NCBI GenBank assembly: GCA_030704615.1
Contig: CM060733.1
Coordinates: forward strand, 37,202,001 to 37,262,000
Reading direction: 5' to 3'
DNA length: 60,000 nucleotides
Source: Takakia lepidozioides
Lineage: Eukaryota > Streptophyta > Takakiopsida > Takakiales > Takakiaceae
The position numbers were made by a program, and so were the translations under genes. Within the stretch, counting starts at the first letter, position 1. Every line of letters begins with the position of its first letter. Shown piece by piece: positions 1 to 10,937 of the stretch. The notes beneath the pieces are model-generated. The model was given only the letters and a program-made list of their open reading frames with translations. It made no database searches and was not told the DNA's origin.

Positions 1-853
1 ACCCCTTAATGTTCGGAGGATTTCAGACTTCTACTTGAAGGACACATAATAGCCACTAGATTACACGAAAGAACATATCAAGGGCGACAATTTGTTGATC
101 CATGATACTCCAAACGCACCTCTGTAATGTGAACACGTCGACCTCATACTGTTTGACAATCCGTATAAGAGCCTGCCCTGTGCACGCATGCCATTTTTTC
201 CCTCGCAGTTGCTTTGGCTCGCTGATCTTCAGGACTGTCTGTCTTACGTTCATTGTTCCCTTTGTACTTCTGTCAATATTGAGAGCCTCTCCACTTCATC
301 TGGGTTTCTCTTCTGTCTCTCTGCTCCTCTGTTCTCATCCACTGTCTGCAAAGATCTTACCTACACACCCGATCGTTTTATGTACTTCGAATGATTACTC
401 TCACTACAGCTGTTTTGTTCATCCATGTTTTCATTTATTCATCCATTTTCTTACTTGTCATCCGAAACTCGTCTACCATTATTCATCCGTCCTTCATTTC
501 ATCCATCTGAACCACGCGCGAACGCCCGTCAATATAGTTCTAATTCTGTTGTGGAGTCATAGTCAATGTTGTACATTCGGGTCGTACCTTTAGCAGATCC
601 TTTTATTTTCTACAAATTTTTGTTTCGACTAATACAAATCTGCGTTCTACATTCTAGTAGTCCGAGTTCTATTTTCAATTCCCAAATCATTATAACCCTA
701 AACGCGGGCGGTCGCGCATCTTCATCCTCAGTTTTTCTAAACAAACTTCAGTAACTTATTGTTTCACTGTTACTCAGTGTCCATCGATATAGTACCAAAT
801 CATTAATCACCAGCATCTCTACTATAGGATACACGCGCGATCGCGCGAGGTTC

Positions 854-2022
854 ATGGAAATGTCGTTGTTCCAAACTGGTCAACAAGTTTTCCTCACTCT
901 TCAGGGCTCGAACACTATTGTCGCAACAATAGTCGATATCTCAACGTGACTGGTTGCGGAAGTTGCCACGGACGACAGCTAAACGGGTCCACAATATCTG
1001 TTGTTATAGTGTCTTGCAATCCGACACATTCTTCTGTGTCGTTGCCATATCCGCACATGGATGCAGACTCTTTGGGGGAAGAACACTTGTCGTTTGGGAT
1101 GTTGTGCAAATTAAAAAAGATACTGGGACTGACACCAACACCAACAATAAGAATCCTCAGGTCTCGGAGGTCGAATTGACATCTGCGGATGATTCTGATC
1201 TAAAATTCAATGAACAAATTGAATCTGACATGTCAAGGCCATCTCAGAATAACGATGTTTCTATGGGTAGAGACAGTTGGAGAAATAAGATGTATGAGCA
1301 TATGACGCGGGAGAATACACATCTTCGAGTGATGTGTATATAAGACGTGTATGCATGTATCTCGATGATGTGTATCATTGGTCGATGACGCAGACTCGGT
1401 GGATTGATAGTGACATGACATTGTCACATGAGCTTCATAGGTTCATCAATAGCGAGGAACAAACAGATATTGGTCACAACAAGAAAGGTGTGAAAAAAGC
1501 AGTATACTGTCATTTCAGCAGACCAAAAAAAAATCCGAAAAGAAACGATTCCGAAAAGATAAACCCCCGCGCTCTCTATAGGCAGTTCGAGAAGTCAGCA
1601 GCAAATAATGTTGCAATTTACATTGTTGTCAATATTTTTCGACTGGAGAAAAACACTCGCTATCCGGACCGCTTATTGGGGATCCTCTTACGACGAACGG
1701 AGAGAGCTCGGTTTTGATGTGCCCAAAGACTTCATCGAATCGACGGGGTTTCGACAAAGGCCTACATAACCATTGAGGGTGTTGATGTGTGAGAGACAAC
1801 TTGGTGGACAATTCACGGAATCGGTTGTTCAACCCACATGGAATACAAAAAACTAAGCAGAGAGGGTGTGGTTACATCGTTGCACGGGAATTCCGGAGTG
1901 AAACGGCCCCGTCCACAAACTCGTCAAGCTGAAGGAAACTTAATGTCGATTATAAACGGAAATTCCGATCTCATGCCTTCGAGTTCTGCCACCTGAACTG
2001 AACTGGAAAAAACTTCGTGATG
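854..2022 (+). pseudogene. DUF7869-type transposase, N-terminal half (copy A), broken
   Basis: The reading starts at the ATG at 854 and follows the same order of blocks as copy C. These are a Cys-containing start (MEMSLFQTGQQVFLTL in C), a TDTNTN tract, a block ending ESDMSRPSQNNDVSMGRDSW, a cysteine-poor linker, and a block around PKDFIESTGF. The last block is followed by a segment related to WWTIHGIG.STYMEYKK. Frames change several times (about 930, 1100, 1330, 1740), so this copy cannot make the protein. The family, known from animal and algal genomes, has a basic N-terminal region before a DDE-like domain that carries QLDN and VGHTxEDID motifs. That domain is found after the interruption, at 13729-14598. 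Confidence 0.6.
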
Positions 2023-2031
2023 AGTGTAATG
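2023..2031. repeat. Left 9-bp target-site duplication of the MULE
   Basis: The bases agtgtaatg here recur at 13570-13578. The uninterrupted version is seen in copy C, minus strand, at about 37221-37230. A 9-bp duplication is the usual hallmark of Mutator-superfamily insertion. Confidence 0.85.
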
Positions 2032-2265
2032 GGACGTGACTTCCGCGTAAGCGTGAGCGTGAGAGCGTACGCTCACGCGAAGATGATGTGGCGTGAGCGC
2101 AGGCTCATACCAGCTGATGTGGCGTGAGCGTGGGATCGCGTTGACGTGGCGTGAGCCTGCTGACGTGGCAGTCGTCTGAATGACGTGGCATTTGGACAAC
2201 TTGCCAGATGCCATGTCATCATAAACATATAGCACCTATAGCCGAGGGGCCTATAGCCGTGGCAT
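2032..2265 (+). repeat. Left terminal inverted repeat of the MULE
   Basis: It begins ggacgtgacttccgcgtaag and is dense in GCGTGAGC and TGACGTGGC words, ending around cctatagccg. The right end, read on the minus strand, shows the same words in the same order. Identity is patchy, so the limit near 2265 is approximate. Confidence 0.7.
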
Positions 2266-2429
2266 TCATTCATGCAAAACACCAGAAATTAAAATGCAGG
2301 AACGACTTGTGAAAGCATTTGCATCCATTCCATTTATTTTCGAACGACTACACACAAGAAAGAAATGACACACATTGTACAACATAATTGGAGCTGCATT
2401 GGCATCAAATATATGAAGGGACATCAAGT

Positions 2430-5400
2430 TCAAGTTTCAACTCTTGTGAAATGCAGTAATGGAATATGTAGATGACCAAAGTGAAGAGGATGTAATGTGC
2501 TCCTATCCCGCTGTATAAGTGTATTCACCTCGTTGAAACTCATGGTGGCCTGGTGAATGAAGATGTCGCGTCTGGGATCACAAACCATATTGTTCAAGAA
2601 GATAAAATACAGATGCTTGCAGGGTATAAATTTGTCTGTCTTTCCCAAATTTGTTGTAAGCATGCCAACAAAATCAGGACAGGTGCAGTTAGGGAAATTT
2701 GAAACTGTGATGTCGTACAACTGGTCGTGCATAGCGGATGTGGAGGTCATCATAGTGTAGATTCGTCCATACCCGGGATGTGGAACTTCCGTAGTGCCTG
2801 TAACATGACCTTGAAGCATTCGAGCGGATTCTACCTTGCCGAAATGCTCGGCAGTCGGAGGGAAACAACGAACTAGCTTCCCATTTCGTTGTGTTGGCCA
2901 TGCATCAGCGTTCGGTGGTGGCACTCTAGAACTTGCTGAAGTAGAAGTACCTGCATGTACAGAGGAGGCTTGCTGAAGGGAGAAGCCTGCCTCCTCCAAC
3001 ATGGCAATCTCGTGAGTTGTGAGATGTGTCCCCACCTTCACAGGGCAAATGCTTGGTGGAGGAGGCTTCATGACAACCGATGGTCGCACAGTCCCACGCA
3101 CGCACCTACCACAGTCGTCAGGGCAGAACCAGAATTTGTGGTTCTTCGCCTCGGCTTGCCTGTAAGGCGTGAACAAACCAGTGAAGGGTGGAGCCGGAGT
3201 GCGGACCTTGCCTCTGGCTATGGAGGACTTGCATTTCTCACGATTGGTTGCTCTGATTGTCGTGCACTTCACTCGAGACCCAGCAGTGGTGCGTTCTATG
3301 TGCCAGACTTCGTCGGGGCACATGGGCTCTACCACAGGGGGGAGCACGTTCGCCTCCTGCCCCATTGCACTCACTGTGGGAGATGGCTGCCTTTGGCTTT
3401 GTGACAAAGGATCGTCCGCATTGGATATGCTGGAAACGAACCTCTGATGAAATGGAACACACGGCATGGAGAAATTGTCCATGTCCGGCCTGTGGGAGTC
3501 CGCATCCGACCCAGGAGGGGTGTTCAATTTCCGTTTACAAGACCCGAATCTCTTCTCACCCTCCAGATGGGGAACTCTGGACACCAGTGGAGTTCCTTCC
3601 GCACACATGCTGACAGCCCTGGCAATCTTGTTCGGATCCCCTGATCTTCTTGCTGCTCGCAACATCAACTCGGACTTGTCTGGACCCTTGCCACCAACGC
3701 CCCCCCCACAAGAACTCCCGATATCTCGTCTGTTGCAGTAGAGCTCGAATCAGATCATCTCCCGTCACCACGTACAAATCCCGGCCCCGCTTTTCAGATT
3801 GCTGCAACCATACATTGTGCATTGTCTCCGCCAGATTGCAAGAGGGCATGTCCGTCATCTCTTCAATTGAGAAGTGCTGCAAAATGGAAAAACATATATG
3901 AGAAAGAGGACAGGCACACCCCACCACAACAGACATGATTGGAAATGGATACAAACTCAATGAAATTTGCAAGTTTTCAAATGCACGCACCGTTGTCATG
4001 CATGCTCCCCGTTGTCTGTACCGGAAGTGCCAAAATGCCAGCCAGTCTTCTAGCACTCTCATACTGTCTTATGATGCAGCCCCAGATGAGAACCACCAGG
4101 CACGAATTGTCTGGAACAATGTATTCGCCTCTGCCATGCTTTTGGCATCTTTGTACTGTTTGCATAGCCTAAGATGAATAGGCTGCATTTCCGGTTTGAT
4201 GTCTACTTTTGTATGTTTCTCAAGGGACTGGGTCCAATGGAAAAGACATGTTCGCTCTCTTCCTGACATTGGCACCTTTGGATCTCCTGATCCAAACACA
4301 ATGCGAATAGCATTGAAATTCGCTTGAGCACTGTCGGCCATAAATCCGGCGAAATTTGGAAATGGGACACCCTGGGAGTCCATAACGCGAATGAGACTTC
4401 TCCACATTAGCTGCTGCAAATCCGCATCCTCTGATTGCATGTCACACACTGCAATTGTCATGACTCGTTGGTAGAAAAGATCGGAAACATGACACGCCAT
4501 TGTGGTCTAGTCTTTCACTCGTTCAAGACGTGAACAAACATAAGGAAACAGTTCTGAAGATCGTCACCCTTCTGCATGCGCTTCATAAGACTGATTCCGC
4601 TGCCCTCCCCGGCTGTGGACATTTTAAAAATGTACACTTTGTTCGACCCTTGACCTGGGAACACACTCTCTTGAATGTAGTCATACCTGCTCCGTCGCTT
4701 CAACTCGAAAATGTTATCAACGTACCCCTCTGTTAACAGAGCCCATCCTCAATGCATTCACTTGGTTTTTAATGTTCGGCGAGTTCAAGGTAGAGAAGTG
4801 ATCCATAACATTGTCCAAGGCTGCCCCGTCGAGTTTTCCTGCCCACAGAATCTCCTTCACTAAGAATATGGGTTTCCAGGAAAGTCTTGCTTGCTCCAAG
4901 AACAGTTGTGGAGGTGGTGGCTGTTGGATTGCTCTCATACTCTTGTCTTATCAACCTGGATACTGTTTCAACGCTTTCCCTGTAATCCCCCTTCGACACT
5001 GGATGGTTGTGGAACCCGAAATGCACACCGGCTCTAGTCAAGGCTGGAAAACGGTGCACCACATAGTACATTCTTGCTCCACACACTGCCACACAGGAAG
5101 GCGCTCGTTTGCAGAACTTGCAAACGAACGTGTTGGAGCTTGGAGGTGCTTCACCGGGCTTGAAAGGATTCTCGGCGACACCCTCCCACTCGCTCTGGTT
5201 CTAAACCTCTGACTGCAGGAAATGTCTGCAACTCAAATTCTTGCACCTCAAGTGCCCATTGCACACCGTTCCTGAACACGAGCTTGTCATCATTTTGAAT
5301 ATTGGATGTCTTCATTCTGCACCATGGGTGTCCATCGTGTCTCTTGTCCATTCCGTGCATCAGGCTCGAAACAGGTCTACCCCGCCCAGGTGGAGGCAAC

Positions 5401-6045
5401 TCAAAGACATCCCCCATCAAAAGATTCCGGAAGGTACTTCACACGCTCAATAGGGACAGTGTCCAAGTCAATCCCCCGCAATTCACTCTTGAAACCGGGC
5501 ATTCCTCCCATTGACTTCAGTTTAGGAATGACACTACACAGGTCCTTCAATTCTGGCACTACGACCACCGGAGAAGGAGCCACAAAAGGAATTTTCAGGA
5601 CGTCCTCCTCCGAGGAGTCGGAGAGCTCAACAATTTGTCTAGAAGTTGTGGGCTCCGTCTTCATGACCACATTCCGGATGTCTTGAACAACAGAAGCAGC
5701 AGTTCCCGGCGTCACATACGAACCAATCGACTGCCGGCGAGGAGCTCCAAGGACTCTGTATCTTCCTGGAGGAACTCTCCACTGACTCATAAGTGCGTTT
5801 TCATCTGGATTCTGGAAAGCATACTTCTTCAACTTCCCATCGACACCATAAACCTCTCTTTCCAGCCACACAGTACCAACCTGGAACTCGAAACGCGTTG
5901 CTAGGAGATGTTCCTCCGCAATTGCTAAACCATTGTCATCGGTCTCCTTCGAGAAAGGTACTGGTTTCTCCACAGAGTGAAACTCCGCTTCGGAGGAAGC
6001 CATGTTGCTGCAAGAGAAATTCCCTCGCAGAAGTGCGGAAGCCAC
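2430..6045 (-). pseudogene. MULE transposase with SWIM zinc finger, frameshifted
   Basis: Read on the minus strand, the blocks follow MULE order. The N-terminal region starts at 6045, or at the second ATG at 6003, which follows a tgcag. Next is a Cys/His zinc-binding segment (CKFC...FHNHP, about 5130-4990) of the GCM/WRKY-like type. The DDE core carries AVCDMQSEDA, GFMADSAQANFNAI and CLFHWTQSL (about 4480-4220), then WWFSSGAAS and LAFWHFRYRQRG. A long C-terminal part has a SWIM finger (CTCP...CKH, about 2660-2580). The catalytic Asp residues and the CxxH of the family are present. The frame changes at least five times. Two changes lie in G-runs (about 5415 and the eight-base run at 3702-3709), where an assembly slip is possible. 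The last ORF, 3668-2430, is open for 412 codons. Confidence 0.8.
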
Positions 6046-6833
6046 AACTTCTGTGCGGATTCTTGTTACAAACGATAGTGGGGATTACATTTCTCATGCT
6101 TTGCATTTCAGACCGAAACCTAGAAGTCCGTCACCTTTACTAACCAGGTCGGCAAATGACAACACGTCATGTATGTCCCAAACCGTTCTCGAAGGGTCAG
6201 CCAAGACCTATTTTAAAAGCTGACATACCGTTAAAGAGCCTTTCAGAAACAGTTGTCAAAACAGTTCATAAAACAGTTGTTCAACAGTTATGTGTCTTTA
6301 CCGACCCATGTAAAATGACGACGGAGACCGACATCCTATGCCACCCCAATGAGTTCAGCCACGTGGAACACACAATGTATTGAGTGTAGGGTTTAAGAGG
6401 AATCGGCGGTGGAAGAATGGAAGATGTTGATCCGGGAGAATCCAAATAATCTACTGAAATAAGTCATCCATCCGAATCAAATCCATGCGATGGCCGTACC
6501 TCCATAATGAAAGACGGCGGCCACTGCAGAATGGACGAGTGTGCCGTTAGGAGGGGGACACGTCTGCAGTGAATACATGCATAACCGCCAAGAGTGATGC
6601 CCCAACTGCTACTCATCGCATGACGTCTCTCATTCCAGTAGATTGTAGTTTTTCAAGCTAGAGAGTAGCAGCAGACAAAGTTCCGCGCGAGGGAGTGGAA
6701 GGCGTAGAAGACAATCATTTTTTTTTACTTCAGCGCGAGAGAGGAAGAAGACTAGAGAGAGAATGAAAGGCCGAAAGCTGAACATGACACTGAAGGAGAT
6801 CGCAGAGGAGAGCGCAGCCCTGGAACCGAACAT
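6046..6833. promoter_or_regulatory. Divergent intergenic region between transposase and cargo
   Basis: About 790 bp separate two genes that point away from each other, so the promoters of both should lie here. No confident TATA box or known operator was found. A T-run at 6718-6726 and a purine-rich leader (about 6735-6800) precede the cargo start. Confidence 0.4.
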
Positions 6834-7109
6834 ATGGCGGGGGAGGACCAGCCGCCAGCTCCTGATGAAGTTGGGGACGAAACAACATCAGAGGACAACA
6901 CAGATGCTATTAACACTTTCGAGGCAGACGCTCTTGCGAAAGAATCCACGCCGAAGGGGAAGAACGTCGTGGAGGAGGAGGCGACGCCGAAGGTTAAAAA
7001 GGCTGCCCAAACAGGGAGGACGACCGTCGTTGTTGCCACATCAAAGGCATCTGGGAGTTCTTCGGCCAAAGGACCTCAGGTGATTCTCTTACTTTCCATC
7101 TTCTGTCAA

Positions 7110-7160
7110 GTTTCCAGGGCATGAAAACTGCGTGCGTTGGCGCACGCAATTTTGTTGCCA
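7110..7160. repeat. Intron stem-loop 1 of the cargo gene
   Basis: Arms aaaactgcgtgcg and cgcacgcaatttt face each other across ttgg at 7124-7153, inside the first intron. The outer arms (ggcat/ttgcc) also pair in part. Confidence 0.65.
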
Positions 7161-7331
7161 TCTTTTCTGCTATTTTTTGCTTTATCATTCAGAGTAAGAC
7201 CACAGGGATGCAGGCAATGCATAACAACCAAACCCGGGTGTGACCCACTTCTCACTTTTCATGTACTGCATAGAAGGAGAGACTTTAGTGGTTGTACCAT
7301 CCCAAGTAGTTCGATTACAGTTCGACAGCTG

Positions 7332-7414
7332 AGAGAAGGCCATACAGAGAACCTCCAGAAATTGCGTGCGTCAACGCACGCAATTTCTGAATGTTCTCTC
7401 TATGACCTTCTCTC
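7332..7414. repeat. Intron stem-loop 2 of the cargo gene
   Basis: An imperfect palindrome with arms of about 39 bases around the loop tcaa. The inner 15 base pairs are perfect (cagaaattgcgtgcg with cgcacgcaatttctg). The outer arms (agagaaggccata with its partner at 7401-7414) pair with few mismatches. A right half-copy of the core lies at 7471-7490. Confidence 0.75.
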
Positions 7415-7617
7415 AGGTGTGTTGTATTGACAGCGACAGAAGCCCTGAATAGGCATAAATGTGAGTGTAAGTCAACGCACGCAATTTCTGGGGGTTCTCT
7501 CACACTCACCTTTCTGCCTACAGCGAGATTAGATTAAATGTCTGCTACATACTTTTATGGAAGAGAGTAGATTGACATTGGGTGTGAAATAGGCAAAGAA
7601 ATGAGTACCTTTTAGAG

Positions 7618-7665
7618 GGTAGAAAATTGCGTGCATTGAAGCACGTACTTTCTAGAAAGTTTTTT
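7618..7665. repeat. Intron stem-loop 3 of the cargo gene, decayed
   Basis: agaaaattgcgtgc and agcacgtactttct face each other across a short loop in the same intron. Two or three arm positions no longer pair. Confidence 0.5.
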
Positions 7666-9487
7666 ACATGAGAAACCTATCATTTTGAGTGCAGACGAAG
7701 AAAATGAAAGGCGTTGCTCAGGTAGAGGACGAAGTGATTGAGCAGGAATTGGTGGTTGTTGAGGAGGAGGACGATGGCAGGCCATACGAAGACAGAGCGA
7801 AAGATCTGCTTTCCTTCTCCAAAGTGAATTCGGCCCAAGTCATCAAGGCCATGGGCGTCCCTGGGGGAAAAATAATGATACCCCTATGTCGTTTGATCTC
7901 CATGCCCTAATTCATTCGACCAGCTCTGACGAATGACATTCAAAAGTTGGAACATGATTTCTGCCATGGGTACATATAGGGTCAATCTGTTTTTTACGTC
8001 TCCTTGGCGAACTCCGCTGGCAGAGAGGTGTTGGTGGACGAGTCCATTGTTGGAGGCTGGGATCCTATCTGGCGACAGATAAACGATGAGTTTGAATCTA
8101 TCATTTGCAAGAGGCTCGTCACCCAGCCTTTCTCAGGCAAGATGTTTCATGTCTGGGATGGCAACCACCGATTGCTTGCCTGGAGGAACATGATCGAGAG
8201 ATATCATAGCACCGAGGAGGAGTGGCACTACTCTGTGGCCTCAATGGTGTTGGATCCCAAGGGAAACATCACTGCACTGTTGACGGCAAAGCATGACGTT
8301 AACAAGTAAGTGTCTTCTTTACCTGTTATTGTCTGCAATTTTCCCTTGACAGTCTATTCGCTTTTAGCACTCACTGACGACACACCACTATATGTGCAGG
8401 GGAACTGAAACCGCCCATGTGACAACGAACCTTCTTCACACACTATTCAGGATATAGAATATCGGCCATATGCCCCTCAATTCATTCAAGAGCATTCTGA
8501 GTGCAGAGTCATTCAAGAAATGTTTGACATCGAAAACGTCAAATACCTGGTACAAGCTGACGAGGGAAGCATTCATGGAGTACATGTACACTGTAAGTAT
8601 TCCATCGCTCTGGCCTTCCATTGTCTGTTGTGATGGTCAGTAACATTGTCTGTTGTGATCTTATTCCGGATTGCGTTTTGCAGCAAGAAATAGCTGAAGC
8701 TGGAGAGAGAGGAAAAGCAGAGTATTATTTGAAAAACCCGGAGGGTATGAGGACGTCCAAGGGAATGGCGGAAACCATGAAGTTTACGATGAATGAGATA
8801 CGGAAGAAGCTCATGAGCGCTTTCATGAAACAGCTGAGAATAGCTGACCCTGATTTTGGTCCCAAGTTCCTTAACCAGGTGAGGATCCACTGGAACAATA
8901 ATACCAAACTGGAGATGACACAGGAAAAGCTTCACCGGTTGTCAACTGCAGCTGTGGAAGCTGACCAGAAAGTGAAATGGTTGGAGATTTGGAATTCTGA
9001 CCCAACTATCAAGGATACATACTGCTTCCCTAGGGGTGAAAGAGATGAGAACACCGGGCACATCAAACCCTTCAGCGACCAAGTTCTTGATACATGGTTG
9101 CACAAAGCCACCTACTGGAGCCAGGTACTTTTCAGGATTTTCTTTGCTTGAACTTTTGAGAATATCTTCCTATGAATGGACTCTAACCCATGCATATGAA
9201 CACCTGTAGATTGAAGCTGTGCAAACAAGGTGCTGGAGAATCAGCTTTATGACTACAAAATTACCATGACCGTGCCCGAGGACACTCTGGAGGATTACTT
9301 GAGGCACTGGAAGGCCACTGCTTAGAGCAACTGCTTCTTCAGAGAGTTTTCCTGAGATGGAGGAATCTCCCGCACAAATGACTTTGACTAGCAGTACGGG
9401 GCGGAGGGAGCCATGAAGAGGGTCCTATACAAGTTCGTTAATTTTGTTTTATGTTTGAAAACTATCTTTGGCAATCAGTAGACAAAC

Positions 9488-9547
9488 AGTTTGTGGCCAT
9501 GCAAAACTGCGTGCGCCAATGCACGCAATTTTGGAGGGCCACAAACT
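9488..9547. repeat. Intron stem-loop 4 of the cargo gene
   Basis: The core aactgcgtgcg/atgcacgcaatt is extended by arms gtttgtggcc and ggccacaaac that pair with each other. The outer arms differ in sequence from those of stem-loop 2 while the core is shared. Confidence 0.7.
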
Positions 9548-9721
9548 CAGATGTGTTCTCTCCTCCATCATGGATTTCAATGTTTCGTTGGCAGTTCTGA
9601 ATGGAATATGTGTCTGCCGAGAATGGGATATCTTACTGCATATGGAACCCTTTGTTTTCTCTTGTTCTTGCATATGGTACTTGTGAGTGTATTTCGGTTG
9701 CCTCATGCTCAAGTTTTTGTG

Positions 9722-9762
9722 CACCCCGAACTGTGTACGTCGACGCACGCATTTTGGGAGGG
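9722..9762. repeat. Intron stem-loop 5 of the cargo gene, decayed
   Basis: cccgaactgtgtacg and cgcacgcattttggg flank the loop tcga, in the same intron as stem-loop 4. Pairing is imperfect in the left arm. Confidence 0.5.
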
Positions 9763-10892
9763 CCGCAATATATGCTTTTTTGCCTTCAATGTCTAAAAAT
9801 GTGCCTCTTTTGTTTTGTAGGTATATCAAGAACGTGCTCATTCCAGGAAAAAACCTCAGTAAGTACCCTGCCTTCATCGACTTGTGGTCTGACCCCTCTA
9901 ACAGTCAGACCATGTACACGGCAGCCATCCTCAGAGACTACGGGAGATATCACTTGAAAGACTGCTGCTAGTATCTAGACATTCCGAAATCAGATTGCCC
10001 CTGGTATGAGTTGCAGACACGAAACCAGAACGACAATGCGGAGTCTTTGGCTCCTCTTATTGACCCAATTGACAAGGAATTGCATGAGAGGAATCTGCGA
10101 AACCTCGTTGAGAAGGAACCCGCAGCCAACAAAACTCCTGCGAGAGGGAAGGGAAAGGGAAAGGGTACAAATGACTAAGGGAAGGAGAAGGCCACCCAAG
10201 GGGAAACTGCGGGGGATGACCTAGCGCAGACCCCAATTGCAAACAAGGAACAAAAACGTAAGGGGAAGTTTGAGCCATACGACGCAGTGGAGCACCCATC
10301 CAAAATCCAGCGAGAATGTAAATGCGAGATTGTCAATGATTCGTTCCTTACCATGATGGAAAGCAGAAAATCTGGTTACATTGGAGAACCCTCTCGAACT
10401 TGGGGCAAGCTGTGTGCATTCCTTGACTCGGTAAGCCAATTCCCACTGTTTGTCTCCTTTACTGTTTTCCCTTTGGGATAGTTATTTATTTTTGCCGTCT
10501 GTCTGTTTTTCAGGTAGGGCAGTGTTGGGTCAATGGTTCTCTGAAACCATATTGTGCCGACATGGTGATTGTGGACATTCCAGATGGGCTGCCAGTACCG
10601 GACATTCTACCCACAGGCACTTGCCCAACATGAAATGCATTTGATGAGAGGTACTGGCGGTGGGTCTTTTCATTTTGCAATTTTTTTTTATCGGATGCAG
10701 GGGTTCTTGTAATGATCCAGTCGGTCAATACGAAATGTCACTGGGAGCTTGCAAGCTACCTCAAGGCCTTGGGGATGAAAATCATCAAAACGTGGAATGG
10801 TGTGAACAGCCTGTACTTGACAAAGGGCGACTGTCCCGGACAAATGGTAATCGACTTTCTCTTACATGCTTCATTTGAAGTTCCATTTCACC

Positions 10893-10937
10893 CCTGCAGA
10901 AATGAGTGCGTCAACGCACTCATTTTCGGAGGTTTCA
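10893..10937. repeat. Intron stem-loop 6 of the cargo gene with compensated core
   Basis: cctgcagaaatgagtgcg and cgcactcattttcggagg pair across tcaa. The core reads gagtgcg/cgcactc where the other copies have gcgtgcg/cgcacgc. Both sides changed together and pairing is kept. Confidence 0.65.

Larger units (their letters stand above)
1..2031 (+). mobile_element. DUF7869-type DNA transposon, copy A, 5' part
   Basis: This stretch is the same sequence, in the opposite orientation, as 37225-39405 (copy C). Its first half is also shared with 29357-30220 (copy B). Shared landmarks are the GCGATCGC palindrome at 834-847, the ATG at 854, and blocks reading VTGCGSCHGRQLNGST and PYPHMDADSLGE. The element runs off the left end of the window, so its terminus is not seen. 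It is interrupted after 2031 by the Mutator-like element and resumes at 13570. Relative to copy C it has lost about 40 bp near 1974. Bases 1-850 hold no convincing gene on the plus strand. Confidence 0.8.

Noticed and set aside
56-253. RNase H-like ORF antisense to the DUF7869 element (also 39142-39330)
   Set aside because: The end resembles a DALS motif in copy C only. Copy A differs, and the frame is antisense to a better-supported gene.
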